Shown here: positions 50,633 through 59,737 of the stretch, one piece after another | Layout of the letters: each line of letters opens with the position of its first letter | Numbering within the stretch: the first letter of the stretch is position 1 | DNA from: Prosthecobacter sp. | Lineage (GTDB): Bacteria; Verrucomicrobiota; Verrucomicrobiia; Verrucomicrobiales; Verrucomicrobiaceae | Direction: 5' to 3' | DNA length: 64,000 bases | Assembly: GCA_019186985.1 (NCBI GenBank) | Contig: JABARQ010000047.1 | Location: forward strand, 186,001 to 250,000 | The notes under the pieces: model-generated | Seen by the model: only the letters and a program-made list of their open reading frames with translations | Databases searched by the model: none | What the model was told of the DNA's origin: nothing | Translations under genes and position numbers: made by a program

Positions 50633-51481
50633 ATGCTTTCCCTCATCCTCACCCATCCCGGCGGCGCTCATAAGGACGAACTGCTCGCCTGCGCCCTGCT
50701 GGCCGCCGTGCACCGCGTGCCCATCGTCCGCCGTGAACCCACCCCCGAGGACCTGGCCGACCCCTCCATCGCCGTGGTTGATGTCGGGGGCGTGCACGCC
50801 CCCGAACGGCATAACTTCGACCATCACCAGTTCCCGGCCGGCCACCCGCCCGTCTGCGCCCTCAGCCTCGTGCTCCAGCACCTCGGGCTGTACGAGGACG
50901 CCCGCCGTTTTTGCGACTGGCTCGAACCCGCCGAATGGTTCGACACCCGTGGCCCTAACGTCACCGCGCAATGGCTCGGTCTCGACCGGCCGACCCTGAA
51001 CAAGCTCAGCTCGCCCGTCGATGTCACGGTGCTGCGCCGCTTTGCCAGGGCCGCGCGCCTGGAGCCCGGCGAACCTTTGTGGGAGCTGCTCGGCTACATC
51101 GGCCAGGACTTGATCGACTACCTGCGCGACCTGCGTTCGCGCATCGACGCCGTCGCGCAAAGCGCCGAATTCTGGAGCTTTGAGGATCACGAGGTGCTTT
51201 TCCTGCCGCGCACCGAGCCGGTCTCCGACGATCCCGGTGCCGGCATCGTTCGTTATCTGGAAAGCGTCGGCAAGGACGGCAGCGTCGCCGCCCTCATCTA
51301 TCCGGACCGCCGCGGCGGCGGCTACGGCCTGTCACGTCACAACGATCATCCGCGCTACGACTTCACCCGCATCGAAAAGCAGCCCGACGTCCACTTCGCC
51401 CACGCCCGCGGCTTCGTCGCCAAGACCAGCGCCGTCGAGATCCAGCGCGTGCGGGAGCTGCTGCTGCTGGCGAGGGTGTGA
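50633..51481 (+). CDS. MYG1-family (UPF0160) DHH-like phosphoesterase/exonuclease
   Basis: The 282-residue product begins with LILTHPGGAHKDELLACALL and continues AVVDVGGVHAPERHNFDHHQF, the Asp/His-rich metal-binding motifs of the MYG1/UPF0160 group, which is related to DHH phosphoesterases; eukaryotic MYG1 is an RNA exonuclease. The rest fits, with LWELLGYIGQDLIDYL and the Arg-rich end. The bacterial role is not established. It is divergent from the DUF3500 gene; downstream lies a 592-bp gap with the interspersed repeat. No signal peptide, so cytoplasmic. Confidence 0.82.
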   Translation: MLSLILTHPGGAHKDELLACALLAAVHRVPIVRREPTPEDLADPSIAVVDVGGVHAPERHNFDHHQFPAGHPPVCALSLVLQHLGLYEDARRFCDWLEPAEWFDTRGPNVTAQWLGLDRPTLNKLSSPVDVTVLRRFARAARLEPGEPLWELLGYIGQDLIDYLRDLRSRIDAVAQSAEFWSFEDHEVLFLPRTEPVSDDPGAGIVRYLESVGKDGSVAALIYPDRRGGGYGLSRHNDHPRYDFTRIEKQPDVHFAHARGFVAKTSAVEIQRVRELLLLARV

Positions 51482-52073
51482 GGGCGTTAGGAATGAACCC
51501 GGCCTGATGATAAACCACAGGATCCATCCGTTTCACGGCTGAGGCGGATGCGCTTTTCAAGTGCCGGCTGCCTCCTCGATCCAGACGTCATACTCCTGTG
51601 CATCGAGCCGTTTCACTTGGCTGCAATCAAGCACACATCCGGTTCCTCCGAGCCGGAGGCTCGGAAGAATGGAGCCGGTGGTGAAACGAGCGCAGCGAGT
51701 GTGAACCACCGGACCCCAGCACACCCAGGTTGCACGTTCACCGCGTCCTGGCAGGACGCGAGAAGCCATCGCCAGCCTGTGCATCCGTCATGCCCTGACC
51801 GTCCCCTTCTTGCGCCCCTCCAGGGCGCGCCCAAGGTTCAGTGATGGTTAGGTCACATGGATCCGGTGGTTCTCGCTCGCCAAGCCTCGCTTCACCTCCG
51901 GCTAAGCTCCCACGAGCCTCCGGCTCGGCCCGACGCATCCCGTCCATCGTGGTCGACACACAGGCCGGCCTGATCCGGTTTGACCGCTCTTTTCTTGCGC
52001 TTCATGGCTCGGCTGCAAGATCATGGGCCCTTGCCTTGTTCCCTGATCACCCTTTTCCCTCCAAACCCTGACC
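51482..52073. other. Gene-free gap containing repeat copy B
   Basis: This 592-bp gap between the MYG1-like gene and the FG-GAP gene has no credible coding sequence. The repeat occupies 51648-51927. The remaining flanks show nothing I can name. Confidence 0.75.
51648..51927 (-). repeat. Interspersed modular repeat, copy B (inverted relative to C)
   Basis: Order on the + strand: hairpin CCGAGCC-GGA-GGCTCGG (51648-51664); CCGGTGGT...ACCACCGG unit (51675-51712); palindrome CGCGTCCTG-G-CAGGACGCG (51742-51760); GCGCCCCTCCAGGGCGC (51812-51828); the CCGGTGG...CCTCCGG unit (51863-51901); hairpin CGAGCC/GGCTCG (51913-51927). Read on the - strand it has the same module order as copy C. Confidence 0.9.
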
Positions 52074-53300
52074 ATGAGACTGCTTCTGCCCACCCTCCTC
52101 GCCCTGGCCGCCGGTGTTTCCTCCGCCGCCGACCTCAAGTTCAAGAAGATCACCCTCACCAACGAGTTCGTCGCCGAGGGTGCGCACTTCGCGGACTTCG
52201 ACCACGACGGCGACAACGATGTCTGCGCCGGGCGCTTCATCTGGCAGGGGCCCGACTTCAAGGAGCGCATCAGCTTCGCGCCGAAGTTCGAAAAGGAGCC
52301 CTATGATCCCGCCAAGGGCTACAGCGACTTCTTCCTGACCTACACCTACGACTTCAACGGCGACGGCTGGCACGACATCCTGGCCTTCTCCTGGCCGGGC
52401 AAGGAGACCTGGGTCTTTGAAAACCCGCAGGGCAAGGGCGGCGACTGGCCGCGCCACACCATCTTCGACATCACCGACAACGAGTCCCCGACCCTGGGCG
52501 ACATGAACGGCGACGGCAGGCCGGAGCTGATCTGCCACACCAGCAACGGCACGCAGCCCTCCAAGGGCGGCCGCCTCGGCTATGCCGAGATCGACTGGAA
52601 GAACCCCTTCGGCAAGGCGCGTTTCCGCCCCATCACCCCGGTGAGCGAGGAGAATGACAAGAAGTACTTCCGCTACACTCATGGTTATGGCTTCGGCGAC
52701 GTCAACGGCGACGGCCGCGCGGACATCCTCGACAAGGAGGGCTGGCGCGAGCAGCCGGCCGACATGAGCCAGGACAGCGACTGGAAGTTCCACCCGAACC
52801 TGTTCACCAAGGAAGGCATGCGCGGCGGCAGCTTCATCCTCGTCTACGACGTCAACGGCGACGGCATCAACGACGTCATCACCGGCTACGACGCGCACGG
52901 CTACGGCCTCGGCTGGTTTGAGCAGAAGAAGGACGGCAGCTTCGTGCGCCACGACCTCATGGGCGCCACCGTGGAGGACAGCAAGGTCGGCGTGAAGTTC
53001 AGCCAGCTTCACGCCATGCAGCTCGCCGACATGAACGGCGACGGCGTGCTGGACCTGGTCACCGGCAAGCGCCGCTGGGCGCACGGCCCGCTCAAGGATG
53101 ACGAGCCCATGGCAGCCCCGGTGCTTTACTGGTTTGAAATCAAACGCGACGGCAAGGGCGGCGCTGAATTCATCCCGCATCTGATCGACGACGCCAGCGG
53201 CGTGGGCACCGAGATCACGCCCGGCGACGTCAACAAGGACGGCAGGCTCGACGTCGTGGTCGGCAACAAGATGGGCGTGTTTGTCCTGCTTCAGGAATAG
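52074..53300 (+). CDS. Secreted FG-GAP/VCBS-repeat protein
   Basis: The 408-residue product has a signal peptide (MRLLLPTLLALAAGVSSA) and at least seven calcium-binding FG-GAP-like repeats: DFDHDGDND, DFNGDGWHD, DMNGDGRPE, DVNGDGRAD, DVNGDGIND, DMNGDGVLD and DVNKDGRLD. Such repeats fold into a beta propeller like the integrin alpha head, with calcium in the D.N.DG..D loops. It is likely extracellular or surface bound; many Planctomycetes and Verrucomicrobia carry large families of these with unknown ligands. It is convergent with the metalloprotease gene (9-bp gap). Confidence 0.88.
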   Translation: MRLLLPTLLALAAGVSSAADLKFKKITLTNEFVAEGAHFADFDHDGDNDVCAGRFIWQGPDFKERISFAPKFEKEPYDPAKGYSDFFLTYTYDFNGDGWHDILAFSWPGKETWVFENPQGKGGDWPRHTIFDITDNESPTLGDMNGDGRPELICHTSNGTQPSKGGRLGYAEIDWKNPFGKARFRPITPVSEENDKKYFRYTHGYGFGDVNGDGRADILDKEGWREQPADMSQDSDWKFHPNLFTKEGMRGGSFILVYDVNGDGINDVITGYDAHGYGLGWFEQKKDGSFVRHDLMGATVEDSKVGVKFSQLHAMQLADMNGDGVLDLVTGKRRWAHGPLKDDEPMAAPVLYWFEIKRDGKGGAEFIPHLIDDASGVGTEITPGDVNKDGRLDVVVGNKMGVFVLLQE

Positions 53301-53309
53301 ACCTCATGA

Positions 53310-56300
53310 TCAGGGGCGGGTGACTTTCAGGCGAAGGAACTTGTCGATGCCGTTCATCGGCAGACGCGCCTGCCTTGTCTCCAGGCTGCCCGCCGTGCCG
53401 ACAAGCGTGTCGCTGATGCCCGACCAGCCGCCGAGGGCGATGGAGGACTCGACCTGATAGACAATGTCCGCCTTGGTCAGGTCCTTCACATAGGTCAGGG
53501 TCAGATAGCCCGTGCCGGCATCGAACTCCATGCCTGACACCGGCAGTCCGGCCAGGCCGGAGACCTTCGGATCCAGGCCGAATGCGTACTCGACGAGGTT
53601 CAGCACGCCGTCACCATCCGCATCCTCCCCGTCACCACTGAGAGGCGGATTGCCCCCGAAGTATTGAAACCGCCATGCATCCACGGGCTTGTCAGCAATC
53701 GTTGCCGAAGCCGCAGCAGGCGTGTCGACCGAGTACGCGGCGTCCGCATGGACCCCAAGCACGAGGGTCTCGGTCCCCTCGGCGGACGAATCGGCGACGG
53801 GCGTGACGTCCACCGTCACCGAAGCTGTGAGGGCGGGGATCGTGACGCTGGGGGCCAGCGTTGTGTAATCGACCCCGTTTGCCGCCGTGCCGGAAACGCC
53901 GAGCTGCACGACCAGGGGATCATTCAGGGGGCCCATGCGGCTGATCATGAACTGGGCCGTGTCGGAGACGTTGGATTCGGAGGCGCTGGTGTCCACGCCC
54001 GCGATGGAGACGACGGCGCCGGCGCTCAGCGTGTAGGCGTTCACGGCACCCGCGACACCAAAGACGCGCATGCGGTAGACACCGCCGCCGCTGGCGAGGC
54101 TCTGGGCGGAGGTGAGGGTCATCGTCTCGTTGTCGGTCGTGGAGTTCGCGGTGAGCAGCGGCGTGGACTCCTCCCCCGGCGCGTAGAGCTCCATGTCCAG
54201 GTTGCCGGCGGCATGCGTGAAAAGCGCGTTGAAAACCACCTCATCCCCGGGCTTGACGATGAATCCGTACCAGTCGCTGTCCGTGCCTGAGGGCAGGCTG
54301 CTGACACGCACGCCCTTGAGAAGGGAGACCGGGCCGAAGATCCGGCAGCGGCGTGGCTGGTCGTTGTTCTCCCAGGGATCGGTGTTGTTGTCGCGGCCGA
54401 TGGCGCTGGCGGGCATGGTGGTGGAGGAAGGGGCAAGGCCGAAAGACGTGCGGAAAAGCGCGGTGGACTCCGCCCGGGAGAGGGTGAAGCCGGAGGCTGG
54501 AGACTGAAGCTGGGGCGGCATCCAGGCCCCTCCCGTGCCCAGAGGCGTGGAATGAGTCGAATGCGGCGAGGTGATGACCCGGAGGAAATCCACATTCCTG
54601 CCACCATCGTCGAGAAGGCTGGCATCGGCGACACCGCCCGCCGACCAGGGGAAGTTCACCGTGTTGCTCGTGTCAAACAGGTTCACCGCCGTGTTCGTGC
54701 CACCGGATTCACTGACCACCACCGTGGCACCGGCGCCGAGCGTGAAAGCCGGGAAGGTGTAGGTGGAAACCCCGGGCTGGGAGCTGCGGATCTGCCAGCC
54801 GGTGAGCGTGGCCGACACGGTGCCGAGGTTTTTGACCTCGACGAGGCCGCTGGGAAAGTTCACCTCCGTGATCATCACGGGCGGCTGGGCGGCGGCGCTC
54901 ACCTCAAAGGCGGATGCCAGCGTTCCCGCGCTGCCGGACGGGTTGGTGACGGAGAGCGAATAGACGCCGTCCGCCACGGAGGCGGAGGGCGCAAGCGTCA
55001 CGACAAGCGCGGTCGGGGAGATCCATTCCACCGCCGTGACCGCCACGCCGGGCGCGCTCGTCGTCACCATCGCCCCCCGTGAGAAGTTCGTGCCGACGAC
55101 AAGCGCCTGATAGCTCTGTCCCTGGAGCATGAGCTGCTCGGAGACGATCGACACGGTCGGCACGGGCACGGTGAGGCTGCGCACGCGGAGGTTGTAGGTG
55201 CCGTAGCGTCCGAGGAGGTTCCGCTCCTGTGAGGCGTGGCGGAGGTAGACATAGTATTCGGCCGAGGCCGGGGCCCGCCACAGGATGGACGGCACGGTCT
55301 CAACCATGTCATGCGAGCTGCCAGACGCCTGCGTGTTCAGCGTCGAGTCATAAGGGTCGTCGTTGAAGGCGAGCACGCGCGAGAGGTCTGCATCGATGAG
55401 CCACATCTCGGGATCAGGCCTGCCAAAGATGCTGTTCGCGGCTCCGTTGACCTCGATGGAATAGTAGGTGCCGGCCGTGGCGGCGAACCGGAACCAGTCC
55501 TCATCCCCGCCCGCCGCCGCTCCCTGGCGGTAGAAGCTGTTGCGCTGGTAGGTCGTGCCGACGGTGAGCAGCGTGCTGGTGGCGGGCGTGTTGTTAGGCT
55601 CCTGCGCATCCGGGGCGAAGTCGATGTTGTGCGAGGCGAAGACCGCCGCCATGCCGGCGGCGTTCCCCAGGCTGAGCGAAAACCAGATGTCCCAGAAGTC
55701 CTCCATCTGTGTCGTGGCGGGGTTGATGGCACGCATCTGCTCCACCACCTGCCAGACCGAGGCATGAAGGCCGCTGAGCGGGTCGTCGTCCGTGCCCGGC
55801 GTGTCATCCGCCGTGGCGGCGTCATCAATCAGGTCGTACATCGCCGCCGTCACGGCCTGCTCATTCGTCGCGCCGCCCACCGTGCCTGCTTCATAAGCAT
55901 AGGAAAAGCCGCCTCCTGAACCCGCCACAAAGCTGCCCCTGTCCTGATAAAGGTCAGGGCGTGCGCGGCCTCCATGCTGCAGCACGGCGGCGCTGACAAA
56001 GGTGGCAAAGCCCTCGCTGTAGGCCAGCCGCGGATCCTGGTCATCATCGCCGATCGTGTGGCTGCCGCCGGTGTTCCGTGAACGGCCGAACTCGTCCTCG
56101 ATGTAATGCCCGATCTCATGCAGGATGTTCGGGTCGTCGTAGGCGTCATCATCGGCCAGCGAGAGCCGGTTCGTGCCGCCCGAGTAAAACGAGCCCGTGC
56201 GGAGGTTCGTCGGATTCCAGAGAATGGTGTAAAAAACCGCCGGCCTGGCGCCGTCCACGCTGGCGATCCAGTCCGCCACCAGCACCCCCATGTCATAGGT

Positions 56301-56768
56301 GTTGAAGACCTGGGAGGACCAGTCCGTCGTGGCCACGTCACCAATCGAGACCGGCATCGTCATGACGCCAAAGTTCACGTCGTCCCCGGGAAGGTGGGCC
56401 GTCAGGTCTGCGGCGGCGTCATGGTAGGAGTGGATGGCGTCGCTGTTCTTGTCATCCACCACGCTGAAGTTCAGGCTGGCGACCTGCACGTTGCTGGACA
56501 GCACCCGCACGCCCACGTTCCGTGTTTCCGCATCCGTGATGACGATGTTGAAGTTCCCTGCGGAGTCCGTCGCCCCCGAGGCCAGCACCGCCAGCGTCGT
56601 GGTGTCATAGACCTGCACGTCAGCCTCCCGCACCGGGCGCACCAGCGTGCCGGTGAAGCCGCTGAGGTCATAGAGACGGTCCGTGTAGTTGAACTGCCCC
56701 GTGGCGGTCCAGTCCGCCGAAGCCGTGCAGGTCATCGCGGCCCAGCTCAGAAGAATCATCCGTTTCAT
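53310..56768 (-). CDS. Large secreted multidomain HExxH metalloprotease-like protein
   Basis: The 1152-residue product has a signal peptide (MKRMILLSWAAMTCTASA), a beta domain (to about 140), then a catalytic-looking region with HEIGHYIEDEFG (His217, Glu218, His221) and a downstream Glu in AYSEGFATF (Glu252), the zinc-binding pattern of gluzincin-type proteases. It continues with a pre-peptidase-C-like domain (about 395-520), an IPT/Ig-like domain, a lamin-tail-like domain (MITEVNFPSGLVEVKNLG), a second pre-peptidase-C-like domain and a Calx-beta domain (GVDYTTLAPSVTIPALTASV). The C terminus has a VEYAFGLDP tail and a short FLRLKVTRP end. It probably degrades extracellular protein; substrate unknown. 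Confidence 0.82.
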   Translation of the reverse strand: MKRMILLSWAAMTCTASADWTATGQFNYTDRLYDLSGFTGTLVRPVREADVQVYDTTTLAVLASGATDSAGNFNIVITDAETRNVGVRVLSSNVQVASLNFSVVDDKNSDAIHSYHDAAADLTAHLPGDDVNFGVMTMPVSIGDVATTDWSSQVFNTYDMGVLVADWIASVDGARPAVFYTILWNPTNLRTGSFYSGGTNRLSLADDDAYDDPNILHEIGHYIEDEFGRSRNTGGSHTIGDDDQDPRLAYSEGFATFVSAAVLQHGGRARPDLYQDRGSFVAGSGGGFSYAYEAGTVGGATNEQAVTAAMYDLIDDAATADDTPGTDDDPLSGLHASVWQVVEQMRAINPATTQMEDFWDIWFSLSLGNAAGMAAVFASHNIDFAPDAQEPNNTPATSTLLTVGTTYQRNSFYRQGAAAGGDEDWFRFAATAGTYYSIEVNGAANSIFGRPDPEMWLIDADLSRVLAFNDDPYDSTLNTQASGSSHDMVETVPSILWRAPASAEYYVYLRHASQERNLLGRYGTYNLRVRSLTVPVPTVSIVSEQLMLQGQSYQALVVGTNFSRGAMVTTSAPGVAVTAVEWISPTALVVTLAPSASVADGVYSLSVTNPSGSAGTLASAFEVSAAAQPPVMITEVNFPSGLVEVKNLGTVSATLTGWQIRSSQPGVSTYTFPAFTLGAGATVVVSESGGTNTAVNLFDTSNTVNFPWSAGGVADASLLDDGGRNVDFLRVITSPHSTHSTPLGTGGAWMPPQLQSPASGFTLSRAESTALFRTSFGLAPSSTTMPASAIGRDNNTDPWENNDQPRRCRIFGPVSLLKGVRVSSLPSGTDSDWYGFIVKPGDEVVFNALFTHAAGNLDMELYAPGEESTPLLTANSTTDNETMTLTSAQSLASGGGVYRMRVFGVAGAVNAYTLSAGAVVSIAGVDTSASESNVSDTAQFMISRMGPLNDPLVVQLGVSGTAANGVDYTTLAPSVTIPALTASVTVDVTPVADSSAEGTETLVLGVHADAAYSVDTPAAASATIADKPVDAWRFQYFGGNPPLSGDGEDADGDGVLNLVEYAFGLDPKVSGLAGLPVSGMEFDAGTGYLTLTYVKDLTKADIVYQVESSIALGGWSGISDTLVGTAGSLETRQARLPMNGIDKFLRLKVTRP

Positions 56769-56788
56769 GAGGTGCTGGGGGATGCGGC

Positions 56789-57433
56789 TCAGGGCTTCTT
56801 GGCGGCAGGCTGGCCGTTCATGGGGATCCGGCGGAAGGAGGTCGCGGGCACCCCGTTCTCCGGCAGGCCGCGCTCCCGGGCCTCACGCCGGGTCATTCGT
56901 TCCACGACCTTCGTGCCATCCGGCAGCGTCCGGACCACCGGCACCCGCTCATCGTCTGACATGGCCGGGGTGGAAGCCGCGGCGCCCGGTTTCCTGACCT
57001 GCACCTCGCGTTCGATGACCATCCAGGCCTTTCCCTCGGCATTCAGCAGCCGCAGCTTCACCTTCACCGTCCGCGCCTTGCCGTCGGCGATGTTGACCTC
57101 CATCCTCTCACGCTGCTCCGCCGCGCCACGCTTCAAGGTCAACGGCTTCCTTCGCCCGCCGGCCATCAGCCGCGCACCGCTCGCGGCTTCCACCTCCAGT
57201 TCCGCCTCTGAATCCACGTTTGGCTTCAGGACGGCCTCCACGTTCATCCAGTCCGCCGTTTTCCCCGCACCCAGGATGACGAGGTCAAAAACATCCGGAG
57301 GCTGGGGCTCGTTGATGGCAGGTTCATCCGCGATTGCCAGGCCGGCGCTCAACACAAGCATCAGCCACAGGCTCCGGAGGACGGAGGACGGAAGGCGGGG
57401 CGGAAGAGGTCCTCTCGTGTCTTTTTTCGTCAT
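56789..57433 (-). CDS. Secreted protein of unknown function
   Basis: The 214-residue product has a basic start and signal-peptide-like helix (SLWLMLVLSAGLAIA), then a beta domain with many Lys/Arg/Glu and an end rich in Arg, Pro and Ala. It has no Cys and no known motif. It lies 20 bp upstream of the metalloprotease gene on the same strand and is therefore probably co-transcribed; it could be a pro-region, inhibitor or chaperone of the protease (inference only). It is divergent from the sensor kinase gene. Confidence 0.6.
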   Translation of the reverse strand: MTKKDTRGPLPPRLPSSVLRSLWLMLVLSAGLAIADEPAINEPQPPDVFDLVILGAGKTADWMNVEAVLKPNVDSEAELEVEAASGARLMAGGRRKPLTLKRGAAEQRERMEVNIADGKARTVKVKLRLLNAEGKAWMVIEREVQVRKPGAAASTPAMSDDERVPVVRTLPDGTKVVERMTRREARERGLPENGVPATSFRRIPMNGQPAAKKP

Positions 57434-57464
57434 GATTTTCCTCCGAAGCGGCGGCCAGCATGAT

Positions 57465-57508
57465 GAAAAGCCCGCTGAACGTCAATCCTGGAACCCTCCG
57501 GGCTTTTC
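57465..57508. promoter_or_regulatory. Inverted repeat in divergent promoter region
   Basis: GAAAAGCCCG (57465-57474) and CGGGCTTTTC (57499-57508) form perfect 10-bp arms separated by 24 bp, midway between the divergently transcribed genes at 57433 (-) and 57551 (+). It could be an operator for both genes or a hairpin; the function is not known. Confidence 0.35.
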
Positions 57509-57550
57509 GTCTCGCCATCACGTCGGCATCAACTAGCATTCCCGAGCCTC

Positions 57551-59107
57551 ATGCCCCGCCGCTTCTTCAACCTCTACGCCCGCATCCTGCTCTGGCTGCT
57601 GGTCAACGTCCTGGTCCTGGGCGCCGGGTCCTGGGTCGTGCTGCAATGGCAGTTCCGCGAAGGCCTGCAGGGGGCGCTGGGCGGCATCGTCGGCGACCGC
57701 CTCCAGGCCATCGGCCGGGAAATCCACGGCCAGCTGGTGACCCGGCCCCGGGACGAATGGGGCCGGCTTTTCCACGACTTCAGCGACAGGCACAACGTCA
57801 AGGCCGCCCTGGTGACCCTGCCCGACCGGGTCATCGCAGGCGCCCAGGTGAAACTGCCGGACGAGCTGAAGCGCGTGCTTCAGGACATGCACCCGGAGCT
57901 CAGCCGCCGCCCGCCCCCCCCGGGCTCCGGAGACGGACGCCCGCCGCCTCCCCGGGACGAATTGGAGCGTCTTTTGTTCGGCGACGACTTCCTTTCCGGC
58001 CCGCCGCGCGACGGTCCGCCGCCCAGGCCGGATGGCGGTCCGGCCTTTGACGAGACCAGCGCCGCCATGCCCATCAAGCTCGGCACCTTCATGCTGCCGC
58101 TGGGCGCACCGCCGGTCTACTACACCGGCATCCGCCTGCCCCTGGTGCCCGGCTGGAACCGTCGCGACGGCCCCCTCATCTTCATGATCGTCACCCACCG
58201 CATCACCGGCGCCGGGCTGTTCTTTGACGTCAAGCCCTGGCTCTGGGGCCTGTTTGGCGCCATGGCCGCCTCCGCCCTGCTCTGGCTGCCCTTCGTCAGC
58301 GGCATCACCCGCAGCGTGCGCGCCAACATGAACGCCACCGAGCAGATCGCCCGCGGCCGCTTTGACGTCCGGGTGCCGGAAACCCGCAGCGATGAACTCG
58401 GCCGCCTCTCCCACGCGGTCAACCAGATGGCCTCCCAGCTCGACGGCATCGTGCGCGGCCAGAAACGTTTCCTGGGCGACATCGCCCACGAGCTCTGCAG
58501 CCCCATGGCACGCATGGAGATAAGCCTCGGCATCCTGGAGGAACGGCTCACCGACAACGACGCCCTGCGCCTTGCCGATGCGCGTGAGGAGCTGCGCCAG
58601 ATGTCCGCGCTGGTCCATGAGCTGCTCTCCTTTTCCAGAAGCACCCTCGCCTCCGCGTCCAAGCCGGCGGAAAACGTGCCCCTGGTCACCCTCATCGACG
58701 ACGTGGCAGGCATGGAGGCCATCCCGCCGCAGAAGCTGCGGGTCGACGTCCCCGCCGACCTCGTCATCCGCTGCATTCCCGACCTGCTGCGCCGCGCCAT
58801 CGGCAACATCCTGCGCAACGCCTGCATCCACGCACCGGACAGCCTCATTGAAGTCAGCGCCGCACGCCGGGGTGATCTCATTCGCCTTCGAATCGCCGAC
58901 AACGGCCCCGGCGTGCCGCCGGAAAGCCTGGCACGGCTGTTCGAACCGTTTTACCGGGTGGACACCAGCCGCGACCGCCAGACGGGTGGCAGCGGGCTCG
59001 GCCTGGCCATCGTCAAAACCTGCATCGAAACCTGCGGCGGCAGCGTCAGCCTTTCCGCCAACAGCCCGCAGGGACTTGTTTTCGAGATCGAACTTCCTCG
59101 CGCTTGA
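57551..59107 (+). CDS. Membrane sensor histidine kinase (CpxA-like layout)
   Basis: The 518-residue product has two transmembrane helices (about 11-32 and 231-252) around a periplasmic sensor of about 200 residues that contains an odd Pro-rich stretch (RRPPPPGSGDGRPPPPRDE). HAMP follows (RSVRANMNATEQIARGRFDV), then the H-box GDIAHELCSPMARMEISLG (phospho-acceptor His313), an N-box IGNILRNACIHA, a G1 box IADNGPGVPPE and G2 GGSGLGLAIVKTC. It should autophosphorylate in response to an envelope signal. No response-regulator gene is adjacent in the window, so its partner is elsewhere or upstream genes were rearranged. A cytochrome gene follows 40 bp downstream. Confidence 0.93.
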   Translation: MPRRFFNLYARILLWLLVNVLVLGAGSWVVLQWQFREGLQGALGGIVGDRLQAIGREIHGQLVTRPRDEWGRLFHDFSDRHNVKAALVTLPDRVIAGAQVKLPDELKRVLQDMHPELSRRPPPPGSGDGRPPPPRDELERLLFGDDFLSGPPRDGPPPRPDGGPAFDETSAAMPIKLGTFMLPLGAPPVYYTGIRLPLVPGWNRRDGPLIFMIVTHRITGAGLFFDVKPWLWGLFGAMAASALLWLPFVSGITRSVRANMNATEQIARGRFDVRVPETRSDELGRLSHAVNQMASQLDGIVRGQKRFLGDIAHELCSPMARMEISLGILEERLTDNDALRLADAREELRQMSALVHELLSFSRSTLASASKPAENVPLVTLIDDVAGMEAIPPQKLRVDVPADLVIRCIPDLLRRAIGNILRNACIHAPDSLIEVSAARRGDLIRLRIADNGPGVPPESLARLFEPFYRVDTSRDRQTGGSGLGLAIVKTCIETCGGSVSLSANSPQGLVFEIELPRA

Positions 59108-59147
59108 CCAATCCGCACGCAGAGAACACCATTCCTCACCCACCCCA

Positions 59148-59567
59148 ATGAAGACCCACCTCACCCTCGCTGCCATCGTCGCCGCCTTCTCCGTGAACAC
59201 CGCCTCCGCCCAGGACGGCGCCGTTGATTTCGAAAAGCAGATCCTGCCCGTCCTCAAGGAAAGCTGCTTCAAGTGCCATGAGAAGGAGCACGAGGAGAAC
59301 GGCAAGATCAAGAAGCCCAAGGGCGGCCTCCGCCTCGACAGCGCCGCCGCAATCCTGAAGGGCGGCAAGGAGTACCCGGATGAAAACGTCGTCGCCGGCA
59401 AGCCCGACGCCTCCTGGCTGCTCAAGACCATGGCGCTTCCTGAGTCCGACGACCTCGCCATGCCCCCTGAAGGCAAGGGCGACCGCGTCAGCGCCGCCAA
59501 CCAGGCCCTGATCAAGAAGTGGATCGAATCCGGCGCCAGCTTCGGCGCCTGGAAGGGCGTCGAATAA
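59148..59567 (+). CDS. Small secreted c-type cytochrome (PSCyt1-like)
   Basis: The 139-residue product has a signal peptide (MKTHLTLAAIVAAFSVNTAS) and one CxxCH haem motif (KESCFKCHEKEHEEN) in the DFEKQILPVLKESC setting of Planctomycete PSCyt1 domains. A candidate axial Met lies in LAMPPEGKGDR. It should carry electrons in the periplasm. The highly charged insert after the haem motif (KEHEENGKIKKPKGG) is unusual. It follows the sensor kinase by 40 bp and ends at a strong terminator, so the two may be co-transcribed; a functional link is inference. Confidence 0.88.
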   Translation: MKTHLTLAAIVAAFSVNTASAQDGAVDFEKQILPVLKESCFKCHEKEHEENGKIKKPKGGLRLDSAAAILKGGKEYPDENVVAGKPDASWLLKTMALPESDDLAMPPEGKGDRVSAANQALIKKWIESGASFGAWKGVE

Positions 59568-59588
59568 TTCAGCCCCTCTTTTATTCGC

Positions 59589-59622
59589 AGACGGCGTGGC
59601 CAGACCCACGCCGTCTTTTTTT
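59589..59622 (+). terminator. Rho-independent terminator
   Basis: An 11-bp perfect stem (59589-59599 with 59606-59616), a 6-nt loop and seven T (59616-59622). It lies 21 bp after the cytochrome stop. Confidence 0.95.
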
Positions 59623-59737
59623 GCCAACGACCAAGGCCAAAAATCCGAAAGCATTCATCCGGCACCTTGAAAGCGCATCCATCTCTCCCGAAAACGGTCG
59701 GGTTGGGTGTGCTGTCAGGATGCTGGATTCCTTGGGT

